Notes: generated by a model from the letters alone, not told the origin. A stretch of DNA of 57,971 nucleotides from Lachnospiraceae bacterium (GCA_026169045.1 JAPFDH010000037.1:1-57971); one strand, 5' to 3'. Shown: positions 18,658 to 27,040, numbered from the stretch's first letter. Made by a program: numbers and translations.

Positions 18658-19434
18658 ATGTTTATGGAAGAACGCCATCAAGAAATATTGGATACAATCA
18701 AAGCAAACGGTAAAATTACCGTTGCCGAAATTACAGGTAAATACGGCATATCCGATGAATCTGCACGCAGGGATCTGCGAATGCTCGAGCAAAAAGGGGT
18801 TTGCAAAAGAACTCATGGCGGTGCCATTTTGATAGGACAGGTCAGTGTAAGACCTCCCGTTGACAGAAATTTTGATAATATGCCTATTTTGGATAACTAC
18901 AGAGAAATCTCCCGTGTTGCTGCTGGAAAGATCCGTGAGAATGACACGGTATATCTTACCAACGGATCCTTCGGTCATATCATGGTTTCCTTCTTGCCGC
19001 GAGATATCCACTTCACTATAGTCGTAAATTCAGTTGATATCGGCAGAGACCTCAGAAGCTTCGATAACATCGATGTATATATCGCCGGTGGTAAGATGCG
19101 GCAAAGCGGTTCACTGGTTGATAGTCTGGCCAATGAATTTGTCAGCAGATTGCATTTTGATCTCTGCTTTATTACCGGAGCCGGTCTGACAGCAGAGTTC
19201 GGTCTGTCCAACGGCACAGATGAAACGGCATCATTCCAGCGCACGATAATGAAAAACAGCCGCAGCCGATGCCTCATCATACCGAGTTCAAAAATCGGTG
19301 TTGATTCCTTTATTAAAGTTTGCGATGCTGATGCCTTTGACTCTATTATCACAGACTGGGATTGCGCTGAAGATCAGATTGCTGCCTTCGAGGAAAAAGG
19401 CATCCGTATTACGATTGTTGAGGAACCAAAATGA
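18658..19434 (+). CDS. DeoR-family transcriptional regulator
   Basis: 258 residues. The N-terminal winged helix contains ITVAEITGKYGISDESARRD and the typical CKRTHGGAIL linker, and the C-terminal half is a DeoRC sensor domain (VYLTNGSFG, DVYIAGGKM, GLSNGTDETA). These proteins repress sugar-phosphate operons and respond to a phosphorylated sugar. ATG 18658 sits 7 bases after GGAGG. Its ATGA overlap with the next regulator makes a two-gene operon; no metabolic operon is adjacent, so its target is unknown. Confidence 0.85.
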   Translation: MFMEERHQEILDTIKANGKITVAEITGKYGISDESARRDLRMLEQKGVCKRTHGGAILIGQVSVRPPVDRNFDNMPILDNYREISRVAAGKIRENDTVYLTNGSFGHIMVSFLPRDIHFTIVVNSVDIGRDLRSFDNIDVYIAGGKMRQSGSLVDSLANEFVSRLHFDLCFITGAGLTAEFGLSNGTDETASFQRTIMKNSRSRCLIIPSSKIGVDSFIKVCDADAFDSIITDWDCAEDQIAAFEEKGIRITIVEEPK

Positions 19435-19643
19435 ATCGAGAGCAAAAACTGCGTAATCTGATCCTTGATCGATATACAAGCCTTCGCCGGTTTGCTATCG
19501 AAACTGATATTCCATATAGCACACTGATGACTTTGCTGTCTCGTGATATTGGCGGAGCTTCCTTTGATATCATAATCAAAATTTGCCGAAAACTTGAGAT
19601 CGATCCATTGGAATTTTATTCGGAAAATGATACTCAAAAATAA
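19431..19643 (+). CDS. XRE-family HTH protein
   Basis: 70 residues, wholly an HTH domain: LRRFAIETDIPYSTLMTLLS carries the recognition region, followed by SFDIIIKICRKLEIDPLEFY. It starts inside the stop of the DeoR-type gene (ATGA), so it is translationally coupled. It resembles small Cro/CI-like proteins and may act jointly with that regulator. Confidence 0.8.
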   Translation: MNREQKLRNLILDRYTSLRRFAIETDIPYSTLMTLLSRDIGGASFDIIIKICRKLEIDPLEFYSENDTQK

Positions 19644-19691
19644 GCTTTTTGATACCGCCATCCGTCTATACCGATTATATTCTTTACCTCA

Positions 19692-19730
19692 AACAAGACA
19701 GGGCTTTCCCCTGTCTTGTTCCATTTTTTT
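19692..19730 (+). terminator. Terminator of the DeoR/XRE operon
   Basis: AACAAGACAGGG pairs with CCCTGTCTTGTT, followed by CCATTTTTTTATG. Strong stem and T-run 49 bases after the XRE stop. Confidence 0.85.
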
Positions 19731-19750
19731 ATGATTTTTTTCATTTTGTA

Positions 19751-19779
19751 TTGACAAATACATCGATATGTGCTAAATT
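19751..19779 (+). promoter_or_regulatory. Promoter of leader-attenuator region
   Basis: Consensus TTGACA at 19751-19756 and TAAATT at 19774-19779, with a 17-base spacer. It lies 32 bases before a short leader ORF. Confidence 0.75.
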
Positions 19780-19811
19780 TCATAAAACATTTTCTTGAAA
19801 GGAGTACGATA

Positions 19812-19922
19812 ATGACAGTAAAAACTTTTGCATTTCATCATAGCATTATCCCTATGCACGGCGTCAATATTATGTATGGATATTTGTCGGGCTTGTATTG
19901 TCGTACCCAAATTTCAGTATAG
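19812..19922 (+). CDS. 36-residue leader peptide
   Basis: ATG 19812 follows AAAGGAG with an 8-base spacer, right downstream of a consensus promoter. The peptide begins MTVKTFAFHHSIIPMHGVNI and ends RTQISV. Its placement before an intrinsic terminator and a possible resistance gene is the layout of ribosome-stalling leader peptides. The exact stalling signal is not visible. Confidence 0.55.
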   Translation: MTVKTFAFHHSIIPMHGVNIMYGYLSGLYCRTQISV

Positions 19923-19955
19923 TCTATCAACGGATTATAAGTTATTCGGATACTG

Positions 19956-19998
19956 ATGGTGCAAGTCGAAGCGATGTTCGGTTTGCACCATTTTTTTA
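19956..19998 (+). terminator. Candidate attenuator after the leader peptide
   Basis: ATGGTGCAA (19956-19964) pairs with TTGCACCAT (19983-19991), followed by T7. It sits 33 bases after the leader stop and 180 bases before the kinase gene, so it would end transcription early unless prevented. Confidence 0.65.
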
Positions 19999-20179
19999 GA
20001 TTTCCGTATGAAACCGAAAGACTATCGGAGAAACTACTATGAAAGATACGACAAGAATAGCCGATTAGTTTCTAAACACGAAATATGAATGATCGAATGT
20101 ATGACCTTTCGTTCGGGACAAAGAAATTCGATCATCTTCCGTTTACAAGCGGATATCTTGAATGGAAAGGGGAATCAAT

Positions 20180-20758
20180 ATGAAGAAAACATTTGTCATA
20201 ATATTAGGACCGCACGCCGTAGGTAAAATGACCGTTGGACAGGAGCTTTCCAAAATCACAGGACTTCGCCTGTTCCACAATCACATGTCGATTGAACTGG
20301 CTCGTAAACTTTTTACACCCAACGAAATGGATGAATTTCAATCACTTAACCGCACAATACGTCAGAATGTATTTGATTTGTTTGCAAAAAGAGAGCTTCC
20401 CGGACTGATCTTCACATATATGTGTGCTTTTGATCTTCAGGAAGAATTAGACTATCTGGTAGGTCCCATTGAATTATTTAAATCGAATGGGGCCAAATGC
20501 TGTGTCGTTGAACTCTGTGCCGATTTTGATGTTCGCCTGATCAGAAACAAGAGTGAGAATCGTCTGCTTCACAAAGAATCAAAGCGCAATCTTGATTGGA
20601 GTGAATCGGAAATGAGAGCAACTAGCGAAAAGTATCGCCTTAATTCCTATGAAGGCGAAAAACTGCCGTTTGAAAACTATATGAAACTCGACAACACGAA
20701 TATTGCTCCAGACGAAGCGGCAAAGATGATTAAAACTTACTTTGCAATCGGGGAGTAA
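20180..20758 (+). CDS. Small P-loop kinase-like protein (possible antibiotic phosphotransferase)
   Basis: 192 residues. The N-terminal TFVIILGPHAVGKMTVGQEL is a Walker A loop, followed by an LRLFHNHMSIEL segment and ending in a lid-type region (RNKSENRLLHKESKRN). Size and fold resemble shikimate- and chloramphenicol-phosphotransferase-like kinases, but the substrate is unknown. I chose ATG 20180 over 20162 because AAAGGGG precedes it properly. The leader and attenuator upstream suggest induction by a translation inhibitor (inference). Confidence 0.65.
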   Translation: MKKTFVIILGPHAVGKMTVGQELSKITGLRLFHNHMSIELARKLFTPNEMDEFQSLNRTIRQNVFDLFAKRELPGLIFTYMCAFDLQEELDYLVGPIELFKSNGAKCCVVELCADFDVRLIRNKSENRLLHKESKRNLDWSESEMRATSEKYRLNSYEGEKLPFENYMKLDNTNIAPDEAAKMIKTYFAIGE

Positions 20759-20779
20759 CGAACCGAAAGGAGTGTTACT

Positions 20780-21187
20780 ATGATATTGAAAGAAAAGAAA
20801 ATAACTTTGAAAAACAGACAAACAGCGCTCTTAAAAGCTCCGTGTGTTGAAGATGCGGAAAAGATGTTGAATTACATAAGGAAGGCTTGCGGAGAAACTG
20901 ATTATCTTTTGCGCTATCCTGAAGAATGGAATATCAGCGTAGAACAAGAGGAAAATTGGATAAACCGTCTTCGTTCATCGCCGGATACATTAGCAATAAC
21001 CTGCTATGTTGATGGTAATGTTGTCGGAAACTGCGAGATCACTTTCAGAACTGGCATAAAGATATCCCATCGGGCAACAATTGCCATTGCCATTCTCAAG
21101 GATTATTGGAACCTTGGCATTGCTTCCGCTATGTGTCAACTACCCCAACCTATAGAGGTTGGAGCTTGTAACTACCCTGTGGTATAA
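20780..21187 (+). pseudogene. GNAT acetyltransferase truncated by the TnpB transposon
   Basis: ATG 20780 has GAAAGGAG upstream. The GNAT sequence runs through ETDYLLRYPEEWNISVEQEE and RATIAIAILKDYWNLGIASA, the acetyl-CoA site, then switches at about 21138 to unrelated sequence (CQLPQPIEVGACNYPVV). The C-terminal third of the fold, normally another 40-50 residues, is missing. The switch coincides with the right end of the insertion sequence. It follows the kinase by 21 bases, so both were one operon. Confidence 0.7.
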
Positions 21188-21300
21188 CGGATTACTCCTT
21201 CCACATTTCGTCGTCTATTATTACTAACAGAAGTGGTGTTACATCATGGGATGGCTGACAACATCCCTCACAAACTAGATATACTGGTTTGTGTCTCTAT
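21138..21300 (-). ncRNA. Probable omega RNA of TnpB
   Basis: In this family the guide RNA overlaps the tnpB 3' end and runs into the transposon right end, with the guide taken from the flank. Here that would place the scaffold in about 21300-21138 on the minus strand, ending in the AACCTCTATAGGTT hairpin and GTTGACAC, with a guide from the acetyltransferase sequence below 21138. This is by position and family knowledge, not a fitted model. Confidence 0.45.
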
Positions 21301-22398
21301 GAGGTACTCAATTCCCATCCGATAGAGATTCATTGCAGCAATACGGTCATCATTAGAAGTATACCCGCAATTCTTACAGCAGAAAATATGTTTTTGCTTA
21401 TTTCTGTTGTTCCTATCAATGTGACCACATTTGGGACATGTTTGACTCGTATAACGAGGATTTACTTTAATAACCTTCTGACCATGTTCGTTCGCTTTGT
21501 AAATAAGTTTTTGTTCCAAGTCATAATAAGACCATGATACAGAAATATATCTATCTTTTATACGAACACGCTCTGTTGCAGAACGAATGCCACTCAAATC
21601 TTCGATGACATGAAGCGTACCTTTCGGGCTTGATGTAACGAGTGCCTTACTGATACAGTGATTTACATCTTGCATCCAACGGTTTTCTCGCTGACCAATC
21701 GCTTTCAGTCTTCTTCGAGATGAAGGAGTTCCTGCCTGCTGAAGCTGTTTGCGTAAATTTTTATAATGAGCACGCCTCTGTTTTATTTCATTCCCATTAA
21801 AAAATGTTGTTTTACCATTACTGTCATAGGAAGAAGTGATAAACCTAATTCCCCTATCATGACCAACAACATTACATATATCTGCTTCTTTTATTTCATT
21901 CCCATCATAATTTACAGATATATGTAGGAAAAACTTACCGTGCTTATAAACAACCTTTGCAGTTCCAAAACGGAATACGGATTTATCAAAATACTGTTCC
22001 ATACCTGATTTTGCATAATCTGCTTTAATACGTCCGTTTAAAGTTCCTACAGAAAATTTTTCACGATTAAGGGAATAATCCCGATTCCATGATAATGTCA
22101 TCTGTGGAGTATTATATTTACACATTACCCAATCATGTCCGTTTGCTTTATTCGTTTTGTAAGAGCCTATAACCGTACGAACGGCGTTACAAGCCATCTG
22201 TGATGGTAAATGATATTCAGAACGAACGGTATGATAAGTATGTTTCTGTACGGAAATCTGTGATAAATCCTCTGTGGTGTAAACATAACGGGAAATGTAA
22301 TTACAAGCATCAGAATAAGCTCTCATACTATCAAGTAAAAGAGTTTTATCACTTTCTGAGATATAGATTTGTAATTTAGCCGTTTTAGTCAATTCCAT
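21268..22398 (-). CDS. tnpB: TnpB, RNA-guided nuclease of IS605-type transposons
   Basis: 376 residues. The RuvC-like acids are visible at VVGHDRGIRF (Asp), LHVIEDLSGI (Glu) and TSNDDRIAAMN (Asp). The zinc ribbon is CPKCG and CCKNCG. Domain order and length match an intact TnpB. It cuts DNA next to the transposon's target motif and helps keep the element. The start ATG 22398 follows GGTGG, and TATAAT lies upstream near 22430. It appears complete. Confidence 0.9.
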   Translation of the reverse strand: MELTKTAKLQIYISESDKTLLLDSMRAYSDACNYISRYVYTTEDLSQISVQKHTYHTVRSEYHLPSQMACNAVRTVIGSYKTNKANGHDWVMCKYNTPQMTLSWNRDYSLNREKFSVGTLNGRIKADYAKSGMEQYFDKSVFRFGTAKVVYKHGKFFLHISVNYDGNEIKEADICNVVGHDRGIRFITSSYDSNGKTTFFNGNEIKQRRAHYKNLRKQLQQAGTPSSRRRLKAIGQRENRWMQDVNHCISKALVTSSPKGTLHVIEDLSGIRSATERVRIKDRYISVSWSYYDLEQKLIYKANEHGQKVIKVNPRYTSQTCPKCGHIDRNNRNKQKHIFCCKNCGYTSNDDRIAAMNLYRMGIEYLIETQTSISSL

Positions 22399-22660
22399 AA
22401 TATAACACCACCTGTTTTCACTAAAAATATTATATCATACAATTCAGAGAAGAACAATATGATACAAATAAAAAATCAGCGATTCCTCCCCCCACTTATT
22501 TCATTGAAGTGGGGGATTCCTCGCTAAAATCGGTTGAAAACCGACTCTTTAGAAGTTTACCCCAAAGTGGGATTGGTTAAGTGGGCTTTTTGTATAAAGA
22601 AGGAGGAGATTCCATTAATCCTACCTGATTAAAAATAAAAATATGTATTTATTTGAAAAA

Positions 22661-22884
22661 AAAACGGTACCGGTGAATATCGGGAAATTCCCGATATTCT
22701 GGGATGAATCTGGAGTACTCTTACAGATTCCTTCCCCCGGTTCCGGAGCCTTTCCGTTCTATTTTCAACCCTTTCTGTTCAACCCTCTGTTGTCCAGTTT
22801 TGTTGTTTTATTTCGAACTAAGGCCCTTAAAATATCTGCTTTTACAGATCGGGTGCACATACTCACTCGGACGCCTGTGGCGTC
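22661..22884. repeat. Direct repeat before module 2, copy a (dyad plus GC hairpin)
   Basis: About 222 bases nearly identical to 25811-26039, in the same orientation. It contains the 25-base dyad at 22675-22699 (GAATATCGGGAA-A-TTCCCGATATTC), the CTCTTACAGATTCCTTCCCC tract and a GC hairpin GACGCC/GGCGTC at 22868-22884 lacking a long T-run. The two copies bracket module 2. This copy is a solo upstream region with no gene A beside it. Confidence 0.8.
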
Positions 22885-22932
22885 ATTTATTGTTTTGTAT
22901 TCTTATTTGTGTTGTATCGTATTTTTGTTCTG

Positions 22933-24243
22933 TCAGGAACAGATCTTTTCTTCGCGTACATCTTCTGGTTGTTTCTTATCGGCTTTTTGATAAGTCTCAC
23001 CATCTTTCATATTCTCGTAAGGTACAATACAGTCTACCAGAATTCCCTGTTTTCCACGCTCGATCAAATAGGCTTTTCCCGTCGGCATAAGTAAAACGTT
23101 TTCTTCATACTTATTTGCCCGGTAAGCAATATATTTAGCGGTTTCAATATCCTGTCCGCCCAGATACAGAAGATGATCACAATTTGTGATAATCGTATTC
23201 GCCTGCTCTTTGGAATACATTGTCTGCAGTTGTGCGAGACTCTGTAAAATGATACTGATGGAAATATTTCTGGACCGTATTACCGAAACAAGCTTTTCAA
23301 AATTTTCAATGTACACATTGGAGGCAAAATCATCCAACATAAACCGTACCGGTATCGGAAGCCTTCCGTTCTCCATTTGATCCGCTGCCAGACACAGATT
23401 CTGAAATGCCTGCGTATAGAACAGATTTGCTACCTGATCTGCGTAACGATCCGTATCGCTGATATTTAAGAATACCACTTTTTTGGTTTCCCATAGTTCC
23501 GATAACCGCAACTGTTTTCTGCTCTGTCCCAATTTGCCGAAGATCATGTCCATTTCCCTATAGTCAAAGGGATCCAATGCTTCTGCCAGAAACTGACAGA
23601 TACATCCCCAGGTTTTGTCTACACTCATAACTCCGGAAAACATCCGAAACTTTCTTGTGGCAAAACTATGCGGATGCAGCATACACCAGGTTTCAAATTT
23701 TTCTGTATTTTTTTCTTCTACCAGCTGGCGGTATAACTCTACAACTGTTCCGATATGGTGATCTCCATCCTGAAAGGCTTCCAGAGTGAACGCTATCAGA
23801 AAGGACAATACCGTTCGCGCACTTTCTTCCCAAAACGGATCATCTTGGATCCGGTTGGGCAACAGAGACTTGGACAGAGAGATAATATCCTTATTATTAT
23901 ATTCTTCTCTCCCGTTGTGCACATTTTTGCGGACATAATCCAGCGGATTATACGCTTCTGACTGATCCGGATTGACAAAATCCAATACCGAAACGTCATA
24001 TCCCTGTTCTTGGAGTTCCGGCTTCAGCAGCCGGATCAATTGACTTTTTGTGTCTGTTATGATCATATTCCCATATCCCAGACGGATATTGGGAATTACA
24101 TAGCCACCGGTTTTTCCTGTACCGGAACCTCCGATGATCAAGTCGTTGTTATTGTATCCGCTCTTGATGTCATCATTGGAAATCGGATGGTCCATTCCTA
24201 ACATTCTGTAACCCTTTTTATTTTGATTCTTGTTGTATTTCAT
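22933..24243 (-). CDS. VirD4/TraG-like P-loop ATPase without membrane anchor, module 2
   Basis: 436 residues. Walker A IIGGSGTGKTGGYVIPN, Walker B RFMLDDFASNV and the ILQSLAQLQTMYSKEQA segment are all present, as in module 1. Most blocks are near-identical to 5748-7049, including DPFWEESARTV and YLGGQDIETAKYI, so the pair arose by duplication. I chose ATG 24243 over 24285 because the longer form overlaps the ClpP-like gene and AAAGGAAAGG precedes 24243. No membrane helix is present. The role is presumably a motor partner for the protease or a DNA translocase (inference). Confidence 0.85.
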   Translation of the reverse strand: MKYNKNQNKKGYRMLGMDHPISNDDIKSGYNNNDLIIGGSGTGKTGGYVIPNIRLGYGNMIITDTKSQLIRLLKPELQEQGYDVSVLDFVNPDQSEAYNPLDYVRKNVHNGREEYNNKDIISLSKSLLPNRIQDDPFWEESARTVLSFLIAFTLEAFQDGDHHIGTVVELYRQLVEEKNTEKFETWCMLHPHSFATRKFRMFSGVMSVDKTWGCICQFLAEALDPFDYREMDMIFGKLGQSRKQLRLSELWETKKVVFLNISDTDRYADQVANLFYTQAFQNLCLAADQMENGRLPIPVRFMLDDFASNVYIENFEKLVSVIRSRNISISIILQSLAQLQTMYSKEQANTIITNCDHLLYLGGQDIETAKYIAYRANKYEENVLLMPTGKAYLIERGKQGILVDCIVPYENMKDGETYQKADKKQPEDVREEKICS

Positions 24244-24262
24244 AAGATTTTCCTTTCCTTTA

Positions 24263-24838
24263 TTATGATAAGATTTCAGTTGCAATACCCAGTTTTACTG
24301 CATCTTCCGCATTAATATAGGTATCATATTTTGTTTTACGGTATACCTGTTTCATTGACATGCCGCTTCTTTCGGCTATGATGGAAGCCAGCTTTTCTCT
24401 TACATCCAAAAGCTGATTCAACCGTTCCTGGATCTCATGAGGTTTCTTTCCGCTCACACTGCCTGAAGCAAAACTGGGATCGTGGATCATTACCCGGGAA
24501 TTTCGAAGCATTTTTCGTTTTTCCCCTGCCAGAAAGAGAATAGCACCCATGCTGGCCGCACAACCCACACATACCGTGTATACCGGAGACTTCATAATTC
24601 CGATATAATCATACACAGCCAGTCCGCTGTTCACATCCCCGCCCGGACTGTTGATGTACAGAACAACCGGTTCTCCCGGTTTCGTTTTTTCCAAATACAT
24701 AAGCTGCTTGATTAGATCTGTAGACGTAACTGTATTGATCTCTTGGGTCAGAAAAATTTCTCTGTTCAGCAGCATTTCATCTTCAAGTACTACCGTCTGC
24801 ATTCCACGCATCGTTTCTTTTAAAATATTGGGTCTCAT
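24263..24838 (-). CDS. ClpP-like serine protease, module 2
   Basis: 191 residues, identical in length to the module 1 protein. Nucleophile Ser in GCAASMGAILFLAGE, catalytic His in VMIHDPSFA, likely third acid in TKYDTYINAEDAVKLG, and LYINSPGGDV for the oxyanion loop. A GAAAGG-type site precedes ATG 24838. It lies 19 bases before the ATPase start. As in module 1, no ClpX/ClpC-like partner is nearby. Confidence 0.85.
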   Translation of the reverse strand: MRPNILKETMRGMQTVVLEDEMLLNREIFLTQEINTVTSTDLIKQLMYLEKTKPGEPVVLYINSPGGDVNSGLAVYDYIGIMKSPVYTVCVGCAASMGAILFLAGEKRKMLRNSRVMIHDPSFASGSVSGKKPHEIQERLNQLLDVREKLASIIAERSGMSMKQVYRKTKYDTYINAEDAVKLGIATEILS

Positions 24839-24858
24839 CGTTTCATTTTCCTTTCATC

Positions 24859-25302
24859 TCATCTTTTTATTCTTTTTTTCATTACCTTTTGGTTGCTCTC
24901 CATTTTTTGACATACATTTTCATATGTATATTTCTTTTGAAGAAAATAAGGACGGAATATTTCCAACAGCAAGAATTTAACAATCTTATTTCCCAGTTGG
25001 ACGGCGGCTTCCCCAATCACGCCTTCCTGAGTCATACAGTGTTCTTCAGCATAGTTCAGTAATTCTCCAATGGTTATCTTCTCCATCTGGGGCACTTTCT
25101 TTTCCAATTCAATAAATGCATTGAGATAACCAACGGAATAATGAATGTCCTGATTTTGTGTTCGCTCATTAATCAGTGTCAGGTACAAATCCCGCACAGG
25201 AATGTGCAAAAATAAGTCCTGTATCATATACGCATTCGCCATCGTTGACTGACCACTCGTAAATTCACTGATACTCATTTTTTTTTCATTTCTGTTGTCC
25301 AC
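24859..25302 (-). CDS. Small module protein B, copy 2
   Basis: 147 residues starting at GTG 25302 with GGAGGAG before it (an ATG at 25278 is an alternative). It is homologous to 7649-8095, sharing the MIQDLFLHIPVRDLY and IGELLNYAEEHC blocks and a lysine-rich tail. No known domain. It occupies the same place as in module 1, between gene A and the protease. Confidence 0.65.
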   Translation of the reverse strand: MDNRNEKKMSISEFTSGQSTMANAYMIQDLFLHIPVRDLYLTLINERTQNQDIHYSVGYLNAFIELEKKVPQMEKITIGELLNYAEEHCMTQEGVIGEAAVQLGNKIVKFLLLEIFRPYFLQKKYTYENVCQKMESNQKVMKKRIKR

Positions 25303-25323
25303 TTTCTCTCCTCCTCTTCTCTC

Positions 25324-25728
25324 TTATGCCATAAAGTCATGAAAATCATGAAAATATTGATACATTCCTGCAAATACACACAGTACATTCCGTATACCAA
25401 AGGTATCATCCGATGGCATCCGGCGCAGGTCTTCATCCAGAATCGTAAGAACTTCACCGAAAGAGAGCTCCATAAATGCCGGATAATTACAGGGAATCAA
25501 TTTTTTCCTGCCTGCAAACTCGCGATAAATCTGAAGCTGTGGATTAGTTTTTCTTTCCCATTCTTCTTCTTTATTTTTGTAATCATAAGAAAACATTTTT
25601 CTAAAGGGAATATTCCACATAAGTTCTAATAAAGTTAAAATACTTTCCGGTTCTTTTACCATCTCGTAAAGTGAAGTTTGTCTGAATTGTTCAAAACTCA
25701 TTTTTTGAACCTGCATATTTTCATCCAT
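25324..25728 (-). CDS. Small module protein A, copy 2
   Basis: 134 residues from ATG 25728, 10 bases after AAAGGAG (25749 is less likely). The protein is homologous to 8112-8465 by MWNIPFRKMF, IYREFAGRKKLIP and SFGEVLTILDEDLRRM. It has a longer acidic N-terminus. First gene of the module 2 operon, with the dyad about 100 bases upstream. Confidence 0.65.
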   Translation of the reverse strand: MDENMQVQKMSFEQFRQTSLYEMVKEPESILTLLELMWNIPFRKMFSYDYKNKEEEWERKTNPQLQIYREFAGRKKLIPCNYPAFMELSFGEVLTILDEDLRRMPSDDTFGIRNVLCVFAGMYQYFHDFHDFMA

Positions 25729-25810
25729 AAAGCCATTTCTCCTTTCCATTCCATTTGCGACTGTATATGTATAAAAAATATATTAAATTTAAAGAATTTA
25801 TCTTTTCTTG

Positions 25811-26039
25811 AAAAAACAGTACCGGTGAATATCGGGAAATTCCCGATATTCTGGGCAGACTCTGGAGTACTCTTACAGATTCCTTCCCCCGGTTCCGGAG
25901 CCTTTCTGTTCTATTTTTCAACCCTTTCTGTTCAACCCTCTGTTGTCCAGTTTTGTTGTTTTATTTCGAACTAAGGCCCTTAAAATATCTGCTTTTACAG
26001 ATCGGGTGCACATACCCACTCGGACGCCTTTGGCGTCTT
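25811..26039. repeat. Direct repeat upstream of module 2, copy b (dyad plus GC hairpin)
   Basis: Near-identical to 22661-22884. The 25-base dyad here is at 25827-25851 and is perfect: 12-base arms around a single central A. AGTACCGG precedes it, as in module 1. The GC hairpin 26021-26041 now has TTTT and begins the tandem array. Placed upstream of gene A, it probably carries that operon's promoter and operator. Confidence 0.8.
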
Positions 26040-27040
26040 TTACAGTTATTTATTTTTTTGTTGTGGTTTTGCATTTTATGTAGTGGTTTTATTTCGTATT
26101 GTTTTTTTGTTGTACGAAAAAATCTACTGTTCCAACCGATGGCAACCACACCACCGTTGGAACAGCAGACTCTGCACGAAAGAAATATCTGAAAGGAACA
26201 AACGAAAGAAAGGTCATCAAAAAGGAGTATTATATCTTCTTTCGTGCAAGAAAGGGGTTCATCATGTTATCACAACACCATAATTTCACCCGGACGCCTT
26301 TGGCGTCTTTTTGGTTTTATCTTTTGTGTTGTGTTTTTGTGTTGTATTATTTTGACTACAACAAAAAGCCTGCTGCCCCAACCGATGGCGACCATACCAC
26401 CGTTTAAGACAGCAGACTCTACACAAAGAAGGAGACTGTTCCACTCACCCGAAAAAGAGTGGACTATTATGAGACTATCACAACCAACACTATTTCACCC
26501 GGACGCCTTCGGCGTCTTTTATGTTTTATCTTTTGTGTTGTGTTTTTGTTATATTATTTTTTTGTTAATATAACAACAAAAAGTCTGTTGCCTCAGCCAA
26601 TGGTGACCATACCACCATTTAAGACAACAGACTCTGCGCAAATAAAAATAAATAAAAAGGAGATTGTCCCACTCACCAACAAAAGAGTGGACTATTATGC
26701 TACTATTACCAGCAGCATGATCACATTATCACATTGTTTCACCCGGACGCCTTTGGCGTCTTTACTGTTTTATCTTTTGTGTTGTGTTTTTGTTGTATTA
26801 TTTTTTGTTAATATAACAACATTTATTATTATAACAACCAAAAAGTCTGCTGCCCCAACTGATGGCAACCATACCACCGTTCAAAACAGCAGACTCCGCA
26901 CGAAAGAAATATATGAAAGGAACAAACAAAAGGAAAGAAAGGTCAACAACAAAGATTATTACATCTTCTTTCGTGCAAGAAAGGGGTTCATCATGTTATC
27001 ACAACACCATAATTTCACCCGGACGCCTTTGGCGTCTTTT
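26021..27040. repeat. Tandem array of four structured units, module 2
   Basis: GC hairpins (GACGCC, 3-base loop, GGCGTC, T-run; plus-strand terminators) lie at 26021, 26291, 26500, 26744 and 27020, spaced 209-276 bases. Each interval contains a T-rich tract, a hairpin with co-varying sequence, then A5 and a stem of the form GTCTGCTG/CAGCAGAC around an AACC-GATGG-CCAT core, then a variable part with its own stem: GCACGAAAGAA/TTCTTTCGTGC in units 1 and 4, TCCACTC/GAGTGGA in units 2 and 3. The A5-plus-stem is a minus-strand terminator. Confidence 0.75.

Larger units (their letters stand above)
21138..22550 (-). mobile_element. IS605/IS1341-type transposon carrying only tnpB
   Basis: The right end lies at about 21138 where the acetyltransferase is cut; it contains the stem CAACCT/AGGTTG (21153-21167). 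The left end, upstream of tnpB, has stems CCCCCACTT/AAGTGGGGG (22483-22510) and CGGTTTT/AACCG near 22530. No tnpA transposase is present, so movement would need one supplied elsewhere. Exact ends are uncertain by tens of bases at the left. Confidence 0.7.

Noticed and set aside
22643-23090. Plus-strand ORFs at the left direct repeat
   Set aside because: They are shadows of the repeat and of the antisense strand of the ATPase gene.
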